Shown: piece after piece, positions 28,368 to 35,771 of the stretch | How positions within the stretch are numbered: the first letter of the stretch is position 1 | Layout of the letters: each line of letters begins with the position of its first letter | NCBI GenBank assembly: GCA_021827745.1 | Contig: JAKAUI010000048.1 | Location: forward strand, 1 to 40,326 | DNA from: Bacillota bacterium | Lineage (GTDB): Bacteria > Bacillota > Sulfobacillia > JAJZYS01 > JAJZLH01 | Reading direction: 5' to 3' | DNA length: 40,326 bases | Notes under the pieces: generated by a model | Databases searched by the model: none | Told to the model about the DNA's origin: nothing | Seen by the model: the letters and a program-made list of their open reading frames with translations, nothing else | Program-made: the position numbers and the translations under genes

Positions 28368-29415
28368 GCACGCCGGCCGCCGCCTTCCGCACGCCCTCCA
28401 CCAGAGCGCTGAGCTTCCTCAGGGCCTGCCAGCGCGGCGTTTGCGAAAAGCCGCAGTCGGTGGTCAGGCTCAGGTCTTCGGCAGGCACATGGCGGAGCAG
28501 GGTCTCAACGCGCCACGCCACGTCGTCCGCCGTCTCGATGTACGAACTCTTGACGTCGATCACGCCGGCTGCCAGAAAGAGGTGGCGTCCGGCCTGGTCC
28601 AGCCAACTGGACCAGAGCTCCGCCTCGGCCATCTCGCGATTGGCAAACTCCAGCACCCACTCCTCGGCCGGGATCTTGACCAGCTCCCGGACCAAAGGGT
28701 CGTACCGGCGCCAGGCAAAGGGCCGGCCCTGGTTGTCGCCAAAGCAGATGTGGATGGAGACGGCGACGTCGATGCCTGCGAGGGCGCGCTGGGCTGCCTC
28801 CACGGCGAGCCCCGGATCCTGGTCGCGGGCCATCGTCGGCTCGTCGATCTGGACGTGGGTGGCACCCGCCTGGACGAGGGCCTTGAGCTCCCGATTGACG
28901 AGATCGGCCAGGCTGAGCACGGCGGCGCTGCGGCTCGGGTAACCTGACGCCACCTCAAGCGGCATGGCCAAGGTGATCGGGCCCGCCACCGTGGCCTTGA
29001 CCGGGCGGCTGGCGAAAGAGCGGGCGGCGGTCCAGGTCTGGACGGCCCCCAGGGTGGTCTCGGGCGAGAAGGCCTCGGTCAGGCGCCGCTTTGGCATCTG
29101 GTCGTAGCCGAAGGGGCCAAGCCGGCGCTCAACCGGCTGGAGCGGGATGCCGAGCGCATCGAAGTACTGGCCCAAAAAGCCGCCGGGGATGTACACCTCG
29201 CCGCTTCCGATCTCATCGAGGCCCGCTGCCTCCTGGTCCAATACGGCGAGTCGGGTGGCGTCGCGAGCGGCCTCGGCCAAATCGGCCGGGCCGATCGAGG
29301 ACTCATGGGCGGCGTTGGCCCGCAGGTGGCTCAGCCATCCTGGCGCCGACATGCTGCCCACGGCAGTGGTCTTCAGTCCTCCAAAGGCGTGGACGGCTCC
29401 GTTTCGCTGGCTCAT
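28363..29415 (-). CDS. Core-type MetE methionine synthase (cobalamin-independent, C-terminal domain only)
   Basis: The 350-residue product corresponds to the catalytic C-terminal barrel of MetE and lacks the N-terminal half of the roughly 750-residue enzyme. Zinc ligands are visible: HxC in SIHICFGD, Glu in WVLEFANREM and Cys in SLTTDCGFSQTPRW. VQIDEPTMARD is the substrate-loop motif. Such short proteins occur in archaea and several bacteria and transfer a methyl group to homocysteine. The donor may be a methylated corrinoid protein or something else rather than methyl-folate, and that cannot be read here. ATG 29415 follows GGGGAGGA at 6 bases. It diverges from the Sec-glutaredoxin candidate. 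The B12 uptake operon elsewhere in the window would fit a corrinoid donor. Confidence 0.85.
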   Translation of the reverse strand: MSQRNGAVHAFGGLKTTAVGSMSAPGWLSHLRANAAHESSIGPADLAEAARDATRLAVLDQEAAGLDEIGSGEVYIPGGFLGQYFDALGIPLQPVERRLGPFGYDQMPKRRLTEAFSPETTLGAVQTWTAARSFASRPVKATVAGPITLAMPLEVASGYPSRSAAVLSLADLVNRELKALVQAGATHVQIDEPTMARDQDPGLAVEAAQRALAGIDVAVSIHICFGDNQGRPFAWRRYDPLVRELVKIPAEEWVLEFANREMAEAELWSSWLDQAGRHLFLAAGVIDVKSSYIETADDVAWRVETLLRHVPAEDLSLTTDCGFSQTPRWQALRKLSALVEGVRKAAAGVL

Positions 29416-29443
29416 CGGCGGTCCTCCCCACGTGGCGATGCAC

Positions 29444-29454
29444 CGAATGATTCG
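29444..29454. repeat. Short perfect inverted repeat upstream of core-metE
   Basis: CGAATGATTCG is an 11-base palindrome with one central base, about 30 bases upstream of the core-metE start. It may be a regulator site, but its small size makes chance possible. Confidence 0.3.
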
Positions 29455-29484
29455 TGATCGGCCGCGCCACTCCCGCACCCACCG

Positions 29485-29513
29485 TGGCGAATGGGGGCGA
29501 CCCGCGCTATGCT
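29485..29513 (+). promoter_or_regulatory. Possible promoter of the Sec-glutaredoxin gene
   Basis: TATGCT (29508-29513) is a fair -10 box. TGGCGA (29485-29490) lies 17 bases upstream but matches the -35 consensus at only three positions. It is placed about 48 bases before the GTG start. Confidence 0.4.
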
Positions 29514-29561
29514 CAGACGAGGACTCGCTTCTTTGGCCCTACCTTAGAGGAGGTGCCTTCG

Positions 29562-30029
29562 GTGGCTGAGCTGACCCTGTACCAGTTCGACACCTGACCC
29601 TACTGCGTATTGGTCCGCCGCCGGCTCGGAGAGCTCGGCCTCGCCTTTCACGTGGTCACGATTCCCCGCCCGTCCAGCCAGCGCCAGGAGGTCCTGGCCG
29701 TCAGCGGTCAGCCCACGGTGCCGGTTCTGGTCACAGAGGACGGCGTCTTCACAGATGAAAACGACATCCTGGCCTATCTCGAGAAGACCTACGGCTCCCC
29801 ACCCAGACGGCCGCAGGCCAAGGCGCAGCTTTGGCCTGACGACGTCAGCGCCCATCTGGATCTCTTGGCTGAGCGTCTGGAAAAGACCAGCGAGGAGCTG
29901 GCGGCCATTTCCCGCGCCGCCAGCTCCCGCAAGGCCGTCGATCTGACCAACGTGCTGCAGGTCGCCGCCCAGGCGGCTGCCGACGCTGCCCACTGGACCG
30001 CCGGACGGGCGGAATCGCTTCGGTCCTGA
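29562..30029 (+). CDS. Candidate selenocysteine-containing glutaredoxin-like protein (UPYC motif)
   Basis: Read from GTG 29562, which has AGAGGAGGTG just upstream, the frame gives VAELTLYQFDT, then TGA at 29595-29597, then PYCVLVRRRLGELGL, and stays open to 30029 (155 codons with the TGA as an amino acid). The TGA stands exactly at the first position of a glutaredoxin CPYC motif. The rest of the N-terminal domain is typical (GQPTVPVLVTEDGVFTDENDILAYLEK, with the cis-Pro segment TVP). A helical tail of about 70 residues follows. A SECIS-like hairpin lies 30 bases after the TGA. The likeliest reading is Sec insertion, giving a UxxC thiol-disulfide oxidoreductase. Alternatives are a nonsense mutation, a read error, or internal initiation at TTG 29610 giving a domain without its active site. 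A normal annotation would miss the N-terminus. Confidence 0.8.
29620..29639 (+). promoter_or_regulatory. Candidate bacterial SECIS element
   Basis: In the mRNA, GCCGGCTC (29620-29627) pairs with GAGC-CGGC (29631-29639). This makes an 8-bp stem with a single bulged U at 29635 and the three-base apical loop GGA (29628-29630). The loop starts 30 nucleotides after the in-frame TGA. A short stem, guanines at the start of the loop, a bulged U and this distance are features described for bacterial SECIS elements bound by SelB. The pairing is drawn by hand and has not been checked with a folding program. Confidence 0.6.
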
Positions 30030-30079
30030 CCCCGTCTCCCTAACCGTCCGCCAAGCGACCACCTTTCCTCCGAGTCGAC

Positions 30080-31249
30080 CTAGACCGAGCGGCCCAGAAG
30101 CGCGGCGCCGTCCGTGGCGCAGAGCTCGGCGAGCAGGCGGGCCGCCGGCCGCCAGGCAAAGCGCTGGCCCGGCACGGGACGCGGGCAAAGGCCGAAGGCC
30201 GGTCCCCAGCCCTCGCGCCATTCGAAGTTGTCCCAGAGCGTCCAGTGCAGGTAGCCGGCCACCGAAAGTCCCGCTGCCCGCGCCTCGAGCAGCACCCGCA
30301 CGTGGCTCTTCAGATAGTCCGAGCGCGCGTCTTCGTCCAGAGTGGCGATGCCGTTTTCGGTGATCAGAACGGGCAGACCTAGCGGCTTCAGCCAGGACAG
30401 GACGGTGGCCAGATCGGCGCTGTCCGTCACCCAGCCCATCTGGGTCACCGCTTCATGCGGTCTTGAGCGGCAGACGGCAAAGAGCCCCTTGGCGTAGCTG
30501 CGGGCGTAGAAGTTGACGCCCAGAAAGTCGTGGCCGCCCTTGGTCCACTCATAGAAGCGCTGGTTGAAGAAGGTGTGCTGCAGGCGGCTTCCGACCTGGT
30601 CCACCAGGTTGTGCGGCCGATAGGCCAGGATCGGGGTCAGATGCTTCGCCACGCCGACCTTCCGGGCCGAGTCGGCCTCGTGCAGAATCTCGTAGGCCTG
30701 GAGGTGCGATCGGGCCAAAACCCGCCCCACCCGGCTCGCCTCCGTGGCGGAGCGGCGGCCCGGCGCCCACTCTCCCAAGAGGTGGCCCATCACGGCCAAC
30801 ACCATCGGCTCGTTGATCGTCACCCACCAGGTGGCGTCAAGGGCCGTACCGACCGCCGTGCAAAAGCGGGCGAAATGGTCCGAAAAGTGCGGACTGAGCA
30901 CGCCGCCCTCGGCGGCGAGCCACTTGGGCAGGGTGAAGTGATGCAGTGTGACCACCGGCTCGATGCCGCACTCCTGGGCCGTTACGACCATCCGCCGGTA
31001 GTGGTCGAGGGCGGACTGGTCGGTCACGCCGGGTGCCGGCTCGATCCGGCTCCACTCCACCGAGAAGCGGTAGGCGTTCAACCCAAGGGCCCGAAGCGCC
31101 CGGATGTCGTCTTGCGCGTGCAGGTAGTGGCCGCAGGCCTCTTTGGCACCTTGAAACTGGGGCGCGATCGTCTGCTCGAAGTCGGACCAGTCGGCGTCGT
31201 GGATGTCGCCTTCCACCTGGTAGGAGGAGGTCCCGACGCCCCACAGCAT
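30080..31249 (-). CDS. Glycoside hydrolase family 1 (beta-glucosidase-like)
   Basis: The 389-residue enzyme has the GH1 barrel: GVGTSSYQVEG at the N-terminus, AYRFSVEWSRIEP, TLHHFTLPKWL, the acid/base Glu in TINEP and the nucleophile Glu in LITENGIA. HWTLWDNFEWREGW binds sugar near the end. It is shorter than common members (about 440-480 residues) but has all catalytic segments. It should hydrolyse beta-glucosides or beta-galactosides; no signal peptide is seen, so it is probably cytoplasmic. ATG 31249 has GGGGAGGGG 5 bases upstream. No sugar transporter is near, and the gene diverges from tmk and converges with the Sec-glutaredoxin candidate. Confidence 0.92.
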   Translation of the reverse strand: MLWGVGTSSYQVEGDIHDADWSDFEQTIAPQFQGAKEACGHYLHAQDDIRALRALGLNAYRFSVEWSRIEPAPGVTDQSALDHYRRMVVTAQECGIEPVVTLHHFTLPKWLAAEGGVLSPHFSDHFARFCTAVGTALDATWWVTINEPMVLAVMGHLLGEWAPGRRSATEASRVGRVLARSHLQAYEILHEADSARKVGVAKHLTPILAYRPHNLVDQVGSRLQHTFFNQRFYEWTKGGHDFLGVNFYARSYAKGLFAVCRSRPHEAVTQMGWVTDSADLATVLSWLKPLGLPVLITENGIATLDEDARSDYLKSHVRVLLEARAAGLSVAGYLHWTLWDNFEWREGWGPAFGLCPRPVPGQRFAWRPAARLLAELCATDGAALLGRSV

Positions 31250-31337
31250 GCCGACCCCTCCCCAGATGGTGCCGAGACAGGTTTTCGCCTCGGTCAGGGC
31301 GAACGCCTTCGCACTTCTGCCACCCGCCCGAGGAGGC

Positions 31338-31952
31338 ATTGCCACGCCAGGTATCCTGATCGCCATCGAAGGCATCGACGGCAGCGGGATCAGCACCCAG
31401 TCCCGGGCGCTCACCCGCTGGCTCAAAGACTCGGGACACTCGGCCGTGTGCACCAAAGAGCCCACGGCCGGTCCCGTCGGCCAGTTGATTCGGCGCTCCC
31501 TGCGCGGCCAGGGGTCGGCCGCTCACGTGAGCGAGCCGGTGCTGGCCGCCCTCTTCGCGGCAGACCGGCTGGACCACCTGCAGCGGGTGATCGAACCGGC
31601 CCTGGGAAGAGGCGAGATCGTGGTCTGCGACCGCTATCTGCTCTCCTCGTTCGCCTACCAGTCCCTGGCCGTGGACATGGACTGGCTGCGCCAGCTGAAC
31701 CGGCGGGCCAGGCGACCGGATCTCACGCTCTGGCTGACCGTGTCTCCGGCCACCAGCCGCCAGCGCCGCGTCAGCCGGGTGACGGACGAACGCTACGAGT
31801 CAGACGACCACCTGGCCCTGGTTTCGGCCCAGATGCGCGACCTAAGCCGGCGGCTTTCAGGCGAGCTGCACATCTTGCCCGTGGACGGCGAAGGCAGCGT
31901 GAGTGACGTGCTTACCCGCCTTCAGGCGGCGGTGACGGAAAGGCTGCGCTGA
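31338..31952 (+). CDS. tmk: Thymidylate kinase with altered P-loop
   Basis: The product (about 204 residues) matches dTMP kinase: IAIEGIDGSGISTQSRAL, TKEPTAGPVGQLIR, AALFAADRLDHL, CDRYLLSSFAYQ (the DR[YH] motif) and LTVSPATSRQRR. It would phosphorylate dTMP to dTDP. The Walker A motif reads GSGIST, with Ile where Lys is expected (codon ATC at 31389). The start is uncertain: a strong GAGGAGG (31330-31336) is followed by ATT 31338 (1 base away) and ACG 31344 (7 bases away), with no in-frame ATG, GTG or TTG nearby. The first ATG in frame is 31248, without a Shine-Dalgarno and over the start of the divergent GH1 gene. The last 41 bases overlap the convergent methyltransferase gene. Confidence 0.85.
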   Translation: MATPGILIAIEGIDGSGISTQSRALTRWLKDSGHSAVCTKEPTAGPVGQLIRRSLRGQGSAAHVSEPVLAALFAADRLDHLQRVIEPALGRGEIVVCDRYLLSSFAYQSLAVDMDWLRQLNRRARRPDLTLWLTVSPATSRQRRVSRVTDERYESDDHLALVSAQMRDLSRRLSGELHILPVDGEGSVSDVLTRLQAAVTERLR

Positions 31953-32805
31953 TCCGCCGGTTGGCCAACCTGACGTAGTCTGCCTCCTGCTCCACCCCGA
32001 TCCCTCTGCGCCCCCGCCGCATGGCGGCGATCACGGTTTGTCCGCTGCCGGCGAACGGATCGAGCACCACGTCTTGGGGATAGGTGTAGAGCTCGATCAA
32101 CCGTCCGGGCAGCTCCTCGGGAAAGGGCGCCGGATGGCCGATTCGGCGCGCTGAGACCGACGGGACGTGCCAGACGCTGCGGGTCAGCTCTGTGAAGCGG
32201 GCAGCCTCCAGGGTCCCGTCGGTCTGGCCCGTTCGCCGGTATTGCTCTTTGGAGAAGACCAGCACGTATTCATGGACATCGCGCAAGGTCGGGTTGGCCG
32301 GCTGTCGCCAGCTGCCCCAGGCGGTCGAGACTCCGGCGCTCGCCCCCTTGTCCCACACCACCTCGCCCCGCATCAGATAGCCGAGCCCGATCAGGTCGAT
32401 CGCCACGTAGCTGGCCAGCGGTATGTACGGCCGGCGGCCCAAATTGGCGACATTCACCGCCAGGCGCCCGCCCGGCACCAGCACCCGGTACACCTCGGAA
32501 AACACCTGCTTCAGGAGCTTTCGGTACTCCATGAGCGTGAGGTCGAGATCGTAGTCCTTGCCGGCGTTGTACGGTGGCGACGTGACGGCCAGGTGGCAAG
32601 AGCGGTCGGGCAAGAAATCGAGGCGGCGGCTGTCGCCGCTGACCACGGTGTCCAGGAGCCCGGGCTCGATGGCGCCCGCTGCGCCTGCGGCTGACTCGTC
32701 CGGGCTGACACCCTTGTTGTACAGCCTTCGCTGGTAAAAGGCGCTTGAGTCATGACCCTGCCGCCCAGCCATGCCAAACGACTGCGTCTTAGTGGTCCGC
32801 CGCAT
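31912..32805 (-). CDS. Site-specific DNA methyltransferase (N4-cytosine/N6-adenine, beta class)
   Basis: The 297-residue methyltransferase has the catalytic motif TSPPYNAG (motif IV, about residue 75) before the SAM-binding motif DPFAGSGQT (motif I, about residue 258), the order of the beta class. RRGRRGIGVEQEADY follows it. TSPPY proteins methylate the exocyclic amino group of cytosine or adenine. No restriction nuclease or target-recognition subunit is adjacent, so it is an orphan in this window, and a regulatory role is possible. ATG 32805 has GAGGGG at about 8 bases. Its end overlaps tmk tail to tail. Confidence 0.9.
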   Translation of the reverse strand: MRRTTKTQSFGMAGRQGHDSSAFYQRRLYNKGVSPDESAAGAAGAIEPGLLDTVVSGDSRRLDFLPDRSCHLAVTSPPYNAGKDYDLDLTLMEYRKLLKQVFSEVYRVLVPGGRLAVNVANLGRRPYIPLASYVAIDLIGLGYLMRGEVVWDKGASAGVSTAWGSWRQPANPTLRDVHEYVLVFSKEQYRRTGQTDGTLEAARFTELTRSVWHVPSVSARRIGHPAPFPEELPGRLIELYTYPQDVVLDPFAGSGQTVIAAMRRGRRGIGVEQEADYVRLANRRISAAFPSPPPEGG

Positions 32806-32913
32806 CTTGTCATCCCCTCAAGTCTCAAGAGTTCGCGTTCGGCCGTCTGGCTCCTTGTCCGGCTCAAACGGCGCGCCGATCGGCCAAGGGTGCGGTCGAG
32901 ACGGCTGAATGTG

Positions 32914-32919
32914 TACAAT
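32914..32919 (+). promoter_or_regulatory. -10-like box (TACAAT) upstream of the MFS gene
   Basis: TACAAT lies 34 bases before the ATG of the transporter gene, within the divergent region between the methyltransferase and MFS genes. No clear -35 box is seen. Confidence 0.35.
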
Positions 32920-32953
32920 GTTGGGCGTGTCGGCAAGGAGGCATCGGCTGCCG

Positions 32954-34429
32954 ATGGACGCGGTTTCCCACTCTGCCACCCCCACTCCGCCCGTTGCGCC
33001 TCAGTCGATCAACCACTGGCGAGTGGTTGGCACCGTCTGCATCGGCGCCTTCATGGCGGCGCTCGATGCCAGCATCGTCACGGTTGCGATCCCGACCCTG
33101 CACACCTTCTTTCACGCCCCGGTCGGCGTCGTCGGCTGGGTGGCGATCGCCTATCTCCTGACGCTCAGCTCCCTGCTCATCATCTTCGGCCACCTGGCCG
33201 ACAGGATCGGCCGGGCGCGCATGTACGCCTATGGCTTCACCGTCTTCATCATCGGCTCGGCCCTGTGCGGGCTCGCCCCCAGCATCATGGTGCTGATCGT
33301 GTCCCGGATCCTGCAGGCCTCGGGAGCGGCCATGCTCCAGGCCAACAGCGTGGCCCTGGTCACCGCCTACACGCCGCCGCGCGAGCGCGGCCGGGCCATC
33401 GGCGTCCAGGCGGCGGCTCAGGCGCTCGGCCTGTCGGCCGGGCCGGCCGTCGGCGGCGGGCTCCTGGCCCTGTTCTCCTGGCGAGCCCTCTTCTACGTCA
33501 ATTTGCCGATCGGCATCCTCGGCACCCTGCTGGCACTGCGCTTCTTGCCCAAGGACCCGGAGGCCGGCGTCAGCGAGCCCTTCGACTACGCCGGTGCCGG
33601 CATGATGATCGTGGGCCTGGTCCTGTTCATGTGGGCCCTGAACCAGGGCTATCTCTTGGGCTGGGGGTCTTGGCCGATCATCGCCAGTTTCGTGGTGGCG
33701 GTGCTCGCCTGCTATCTGTTTGTCCGCCGCCAGCTCGGCATCAGCCACCCGATCCTCGACCTGACGCTGTTTCGCAACTGGGTGTTCTCCAGCGGCAACG
33801 TCTCCGGACTGCTCTCGTACACCCTGCTCTACGGCACCTTGTTTCTCGGCCCCTTTGAGCTGCAGCTGGTCCAGCACCTGCCGATCTCCCAGGAGGGGCT
33901 GGTGCTGACGGCTGTGCCGGTGGCGATGACGGTGCTGTCTCCGATCAGCGGTCGGCTGGCCGACCGCTTCAGCGCCAAGGACCTCTCCTTGGTCGGGATG
34001 GCGATCGGCACGGTCGGTGCCTTCTGGCTGGCCTTCACCGCAGGCGCCGCCTCGATCGCCGACACCCTGACCGGTCTGGTTCTGGTCGGCGTCGGCATGG
34101 GGCTGTTCACCCCGCCCAACAACTCGTCGGTGATGGGTGTGGTGCCACGCGCCCGCCTCAGCTCCGCCGGCGGCTTTTTGAACATGGCCCGCTCGCTCGG
34201 CATGAGCATCGGCGTCGCCGTGGCCGGATCGCTGTACGCCGGCATGCTCTTGGCCACCATCGGCAACGACACCCCGACCCTGGCCCAGTCCCCGGCCGTC
34301 GGCCATGCCCTGATGCTGGCCTTCGTCGGCATCGGCGTGGCCGCCTTGATCGCCACCGCCATCTCTGCGGTCAAGCCCAACTTCACGGTCGCGCGCGGCG
34401 GTGACTCCGAGCCCCAGGACCTGATGTGA
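32954..34429 (+). CDS. MFS transporter, DHA2-type (14-helix) drug exporter family
   Basis: The 491-residue protein has about 14 membrane helices. ALDASIVTVAIPTL is motif D1 of the DHA2/EmrB family and GHLADRIGRARMYAYG is motif A between helices 2 and 3. RILQASGAAML is a motif-B-like region, and GVQAAAQALGLSAGPAVGGGLL is motif C, diagnostic of antiporters. It should export small molecules in exchange for protons. ATG 32954 has AAGGAGG 12 bases upstream. The ArsB-like gene follows after 13 bases, so the two may be transcribed together. The substrate is unknown. Confidence 0.92.
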   Translation: MDAVSHSATPTPPVAPQSINHWRVVGTVCIGAFMAALDASIVTVAIPTLHTFFHAPVGVVGWVAIAYLLTLSSLLIIFGHLADRIGRARMYAYGFTVFIIGSALCGLAPSIMVLIVSRILQASGAAMLQANSVALVTAYTPPRERGRAIGVQAAAQALGLSAGPAVGGGLLALFSWRALFYVNLPIGILGTLLALRFLPKDPEAGVSEPFDYAGAGMMIVGLVLFMWALNQGYLLGWGSWPIIASFVVAVLACYLFVRRQLGISHPILDLTLFRNWVFSSGNVSGLLSYTLLYGTLFLGPFELQLVQHLPISQEGLVLTAVPVAMTVLSPISGRLADRFSAKDLSLVGMAIGTVGAFWLAFTAGAASIADTLTGLVLVGVGMGLFTPPNNSSVMGVVPRARLSSAGGFLNMARSLGMSIGVAVAGSLYAGMLLATIGNDTPTLAQSPAVGHALMLAFVGIGVAALIATAISAVKPNFTVARGGDSEPQDLM

Positions 34430-34442
34430 GGCCCACCGCCTC

Positions 34443-35735
34443 GTGGCCGCTCCCCTGACTCCCGCCCTCACCCTCGTCCTGTTTCTGGCGGTCGTCGTGG
34501 CCAGCGTGATGCGGCCAGGGCGGCTGTCGCCTGGACTTTTCGCCGCCGTCGGCGCCGCCGTGGCCGTGGCTGTCGGGTTCACGGCCCCCTCCAGCCTCTC
34601 CACCATCTGGTCTCTGATCTGGGACCCCACCCTGGCCTTTGTGGCGGCCATCGTGATGTCTCTCGTGCTGGACCAGATCGGCGTCTTCGCCTGGGCGGCC
34701 CGCCATGTGCTGATCGCAGCCCGCGGCCACACCTTTCTCGCCTTCGGCGGCCTGCTGCTCCTTGCCGCTGTGGTCAGCATGCTGTTCAACAACGACGGCT
34801 CCGCCCTAATCATGACCCCGATCGCGCTCGAGATGGCGGCCTTATTCGCCCTGGGCCCGGGGCCGTCGATGGCGCTTTTGCTGTCGGTCGGCTTCATGGT
34901 GGATGCCGCCTCCTTGCCGCTGCCGATCAGCAACCTGGTGAACATCCTGGCCACGGACAGCGCCCACATCAGCTTCGTGGCCTTCGCCCAGACCATGCTG
35001 CCGGTCGACGTGGCGGTGGTGACGGCCAGCGTGGTGCTGACCTGGGTGCTGCTCGGCCGCAGGCTTCCCGAGCAGGTCGCAGTGGAGGTGCCCGATCCCG
35101 CCGCCGCCGTGCCTGACCTCGTGCTGCTGCGCCGGGCGCTTTTGCTCATCGGCGCCCTGCTGGTCGCCTATGTGGCGAGCGGGCTGCATCCCTTTCCCGT
35201 CTCCCTCCCGGCCACCGCCGCCGCCGCCGTCCTGGTCGTGATGGCCCAAAGGCGCCGCCTGCTCCGGCCGCGGGCGCTCTTCTCCGGTCCCTGGCAGGTC
35301 GTCGCCTTCTCGATCGGCATGTATGTGCTCATCTTCGCCTTGGGCCAGAGCGGGCTTCTCGCCAGTCTGCAGTCCGCCCTGGCCTGGGCCAGCCGGCTCT
35401 CCCCGGCCGGCGGCGTGTTCGCTGTGGGCCTGATCACGGCCGCCCTCTCGGCACTCGTGAACAACCTGCCGGCGATCATGGCGGTGATGCTCGGTCTCGG
35501 CCATCTGACCCTCTCCCATGGGGCCAGCTTGAGCCTGACCGCTGCCGCGGCCGTCGGCGCCGACATTGGGCCCAAGATCTCTCCGATCGGCTCTCTCGCC
35601 ACCTTGATCTGGCTGCACCGCCTGGAGCGACATGGGATCTCGATCAGCTGGCGAACCTACGTCGGGGTAGGCGTCGTGCTCACCGTTCCGGTCCTCTTGG
35701 TCGCCCTGGTCACCCTCGCCTCCATTCCGCACTGA
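34443..35735 (+). CDS. ArsB/NhaD-like ion transporter
   Basis: The 430-residue membrane protein belongs to the ion transporter superfamily with the ArsB fold: about 11-12 helices and two related half-motifs, MLFNNDGSALIMTPIALEMA in the first half and SALVNNLPAIMAVMLGLGHL in the second. The C-terminal GADIGPKISPIGSLATLIWL is also typical of ArsB. It may extrude arsenite or antimonite with protons; other anions or Na+/H+ exchange are possible, and there is no arsR, arsC or arsA nearby to confirm arsenic resistance. The start GTG 34443 follows the MFS stop by 13 bases, with only a weak GAGG upstream. Confidence 0.85.
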   Translation: MAAPLTPALTLVLFLAVVVASVMRPGRLSPGLFAAVGAAVAVAVGFTAPSSLSTIWSLIWDPTLAFVAAIVMSLVLDQIGVFAWAARHVLIAARGHTFLAFGGLLLLAAVVSMLFNNDGSALIMTPIALEMAALFALGPGPSMALLLSVGFMVDAASLPLPISNLVNILATDSAHISFVAFAQTMLPVDVAVVTASVVLTWVLLGRRLPEQVAVEVPDPAAAVPDLVLLRRALLLIGALLVAYVASGLHPFPVSLPATAAAAVLVVMAQRRRLLRPRALFSGPWQVVAFSIGMYVLIFALGQSGLLASLQSALAWASRLSPAGGVFAVGLITAALSALVNNLPAIMAVMLGLGHLTLSHGASLSLTAAAAVGADIGPKISPIGSLATLIWLHRLERHGISISWRTYVGVGVVLTVPVLLVALVTLASIPH

Positions 35736-35771
35736 GCGCCGGATCGCACGATCGCAAAGGGGGACCCCGCC

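Noticed and set aside
29598-29620. Alternative SECIS with loop around UAUUGGUC (3-bp GCG/CGC stem)
   Set aside because: The stem is only 3 bp and the neighbouring bulged-U hairpin at 29620-29639 is far more stable by eye.
29610-30029. Glutaredoxin gene starting at TTG 29610
   Set aside because: This would remove the first beta strand and the redox motif and has no Shine-Dalgarno at the right distance. The upstream GTG with read-through of TGA explains the sequence better.
32864-35149. 761-codon minus-strand ORF over the MFS and ArsB-like genes
   Set aside because: The product is low-complexity and has no domain, while the opposite strand encodes two clear transporters. Long antisense ORFs are expected at this GC content.
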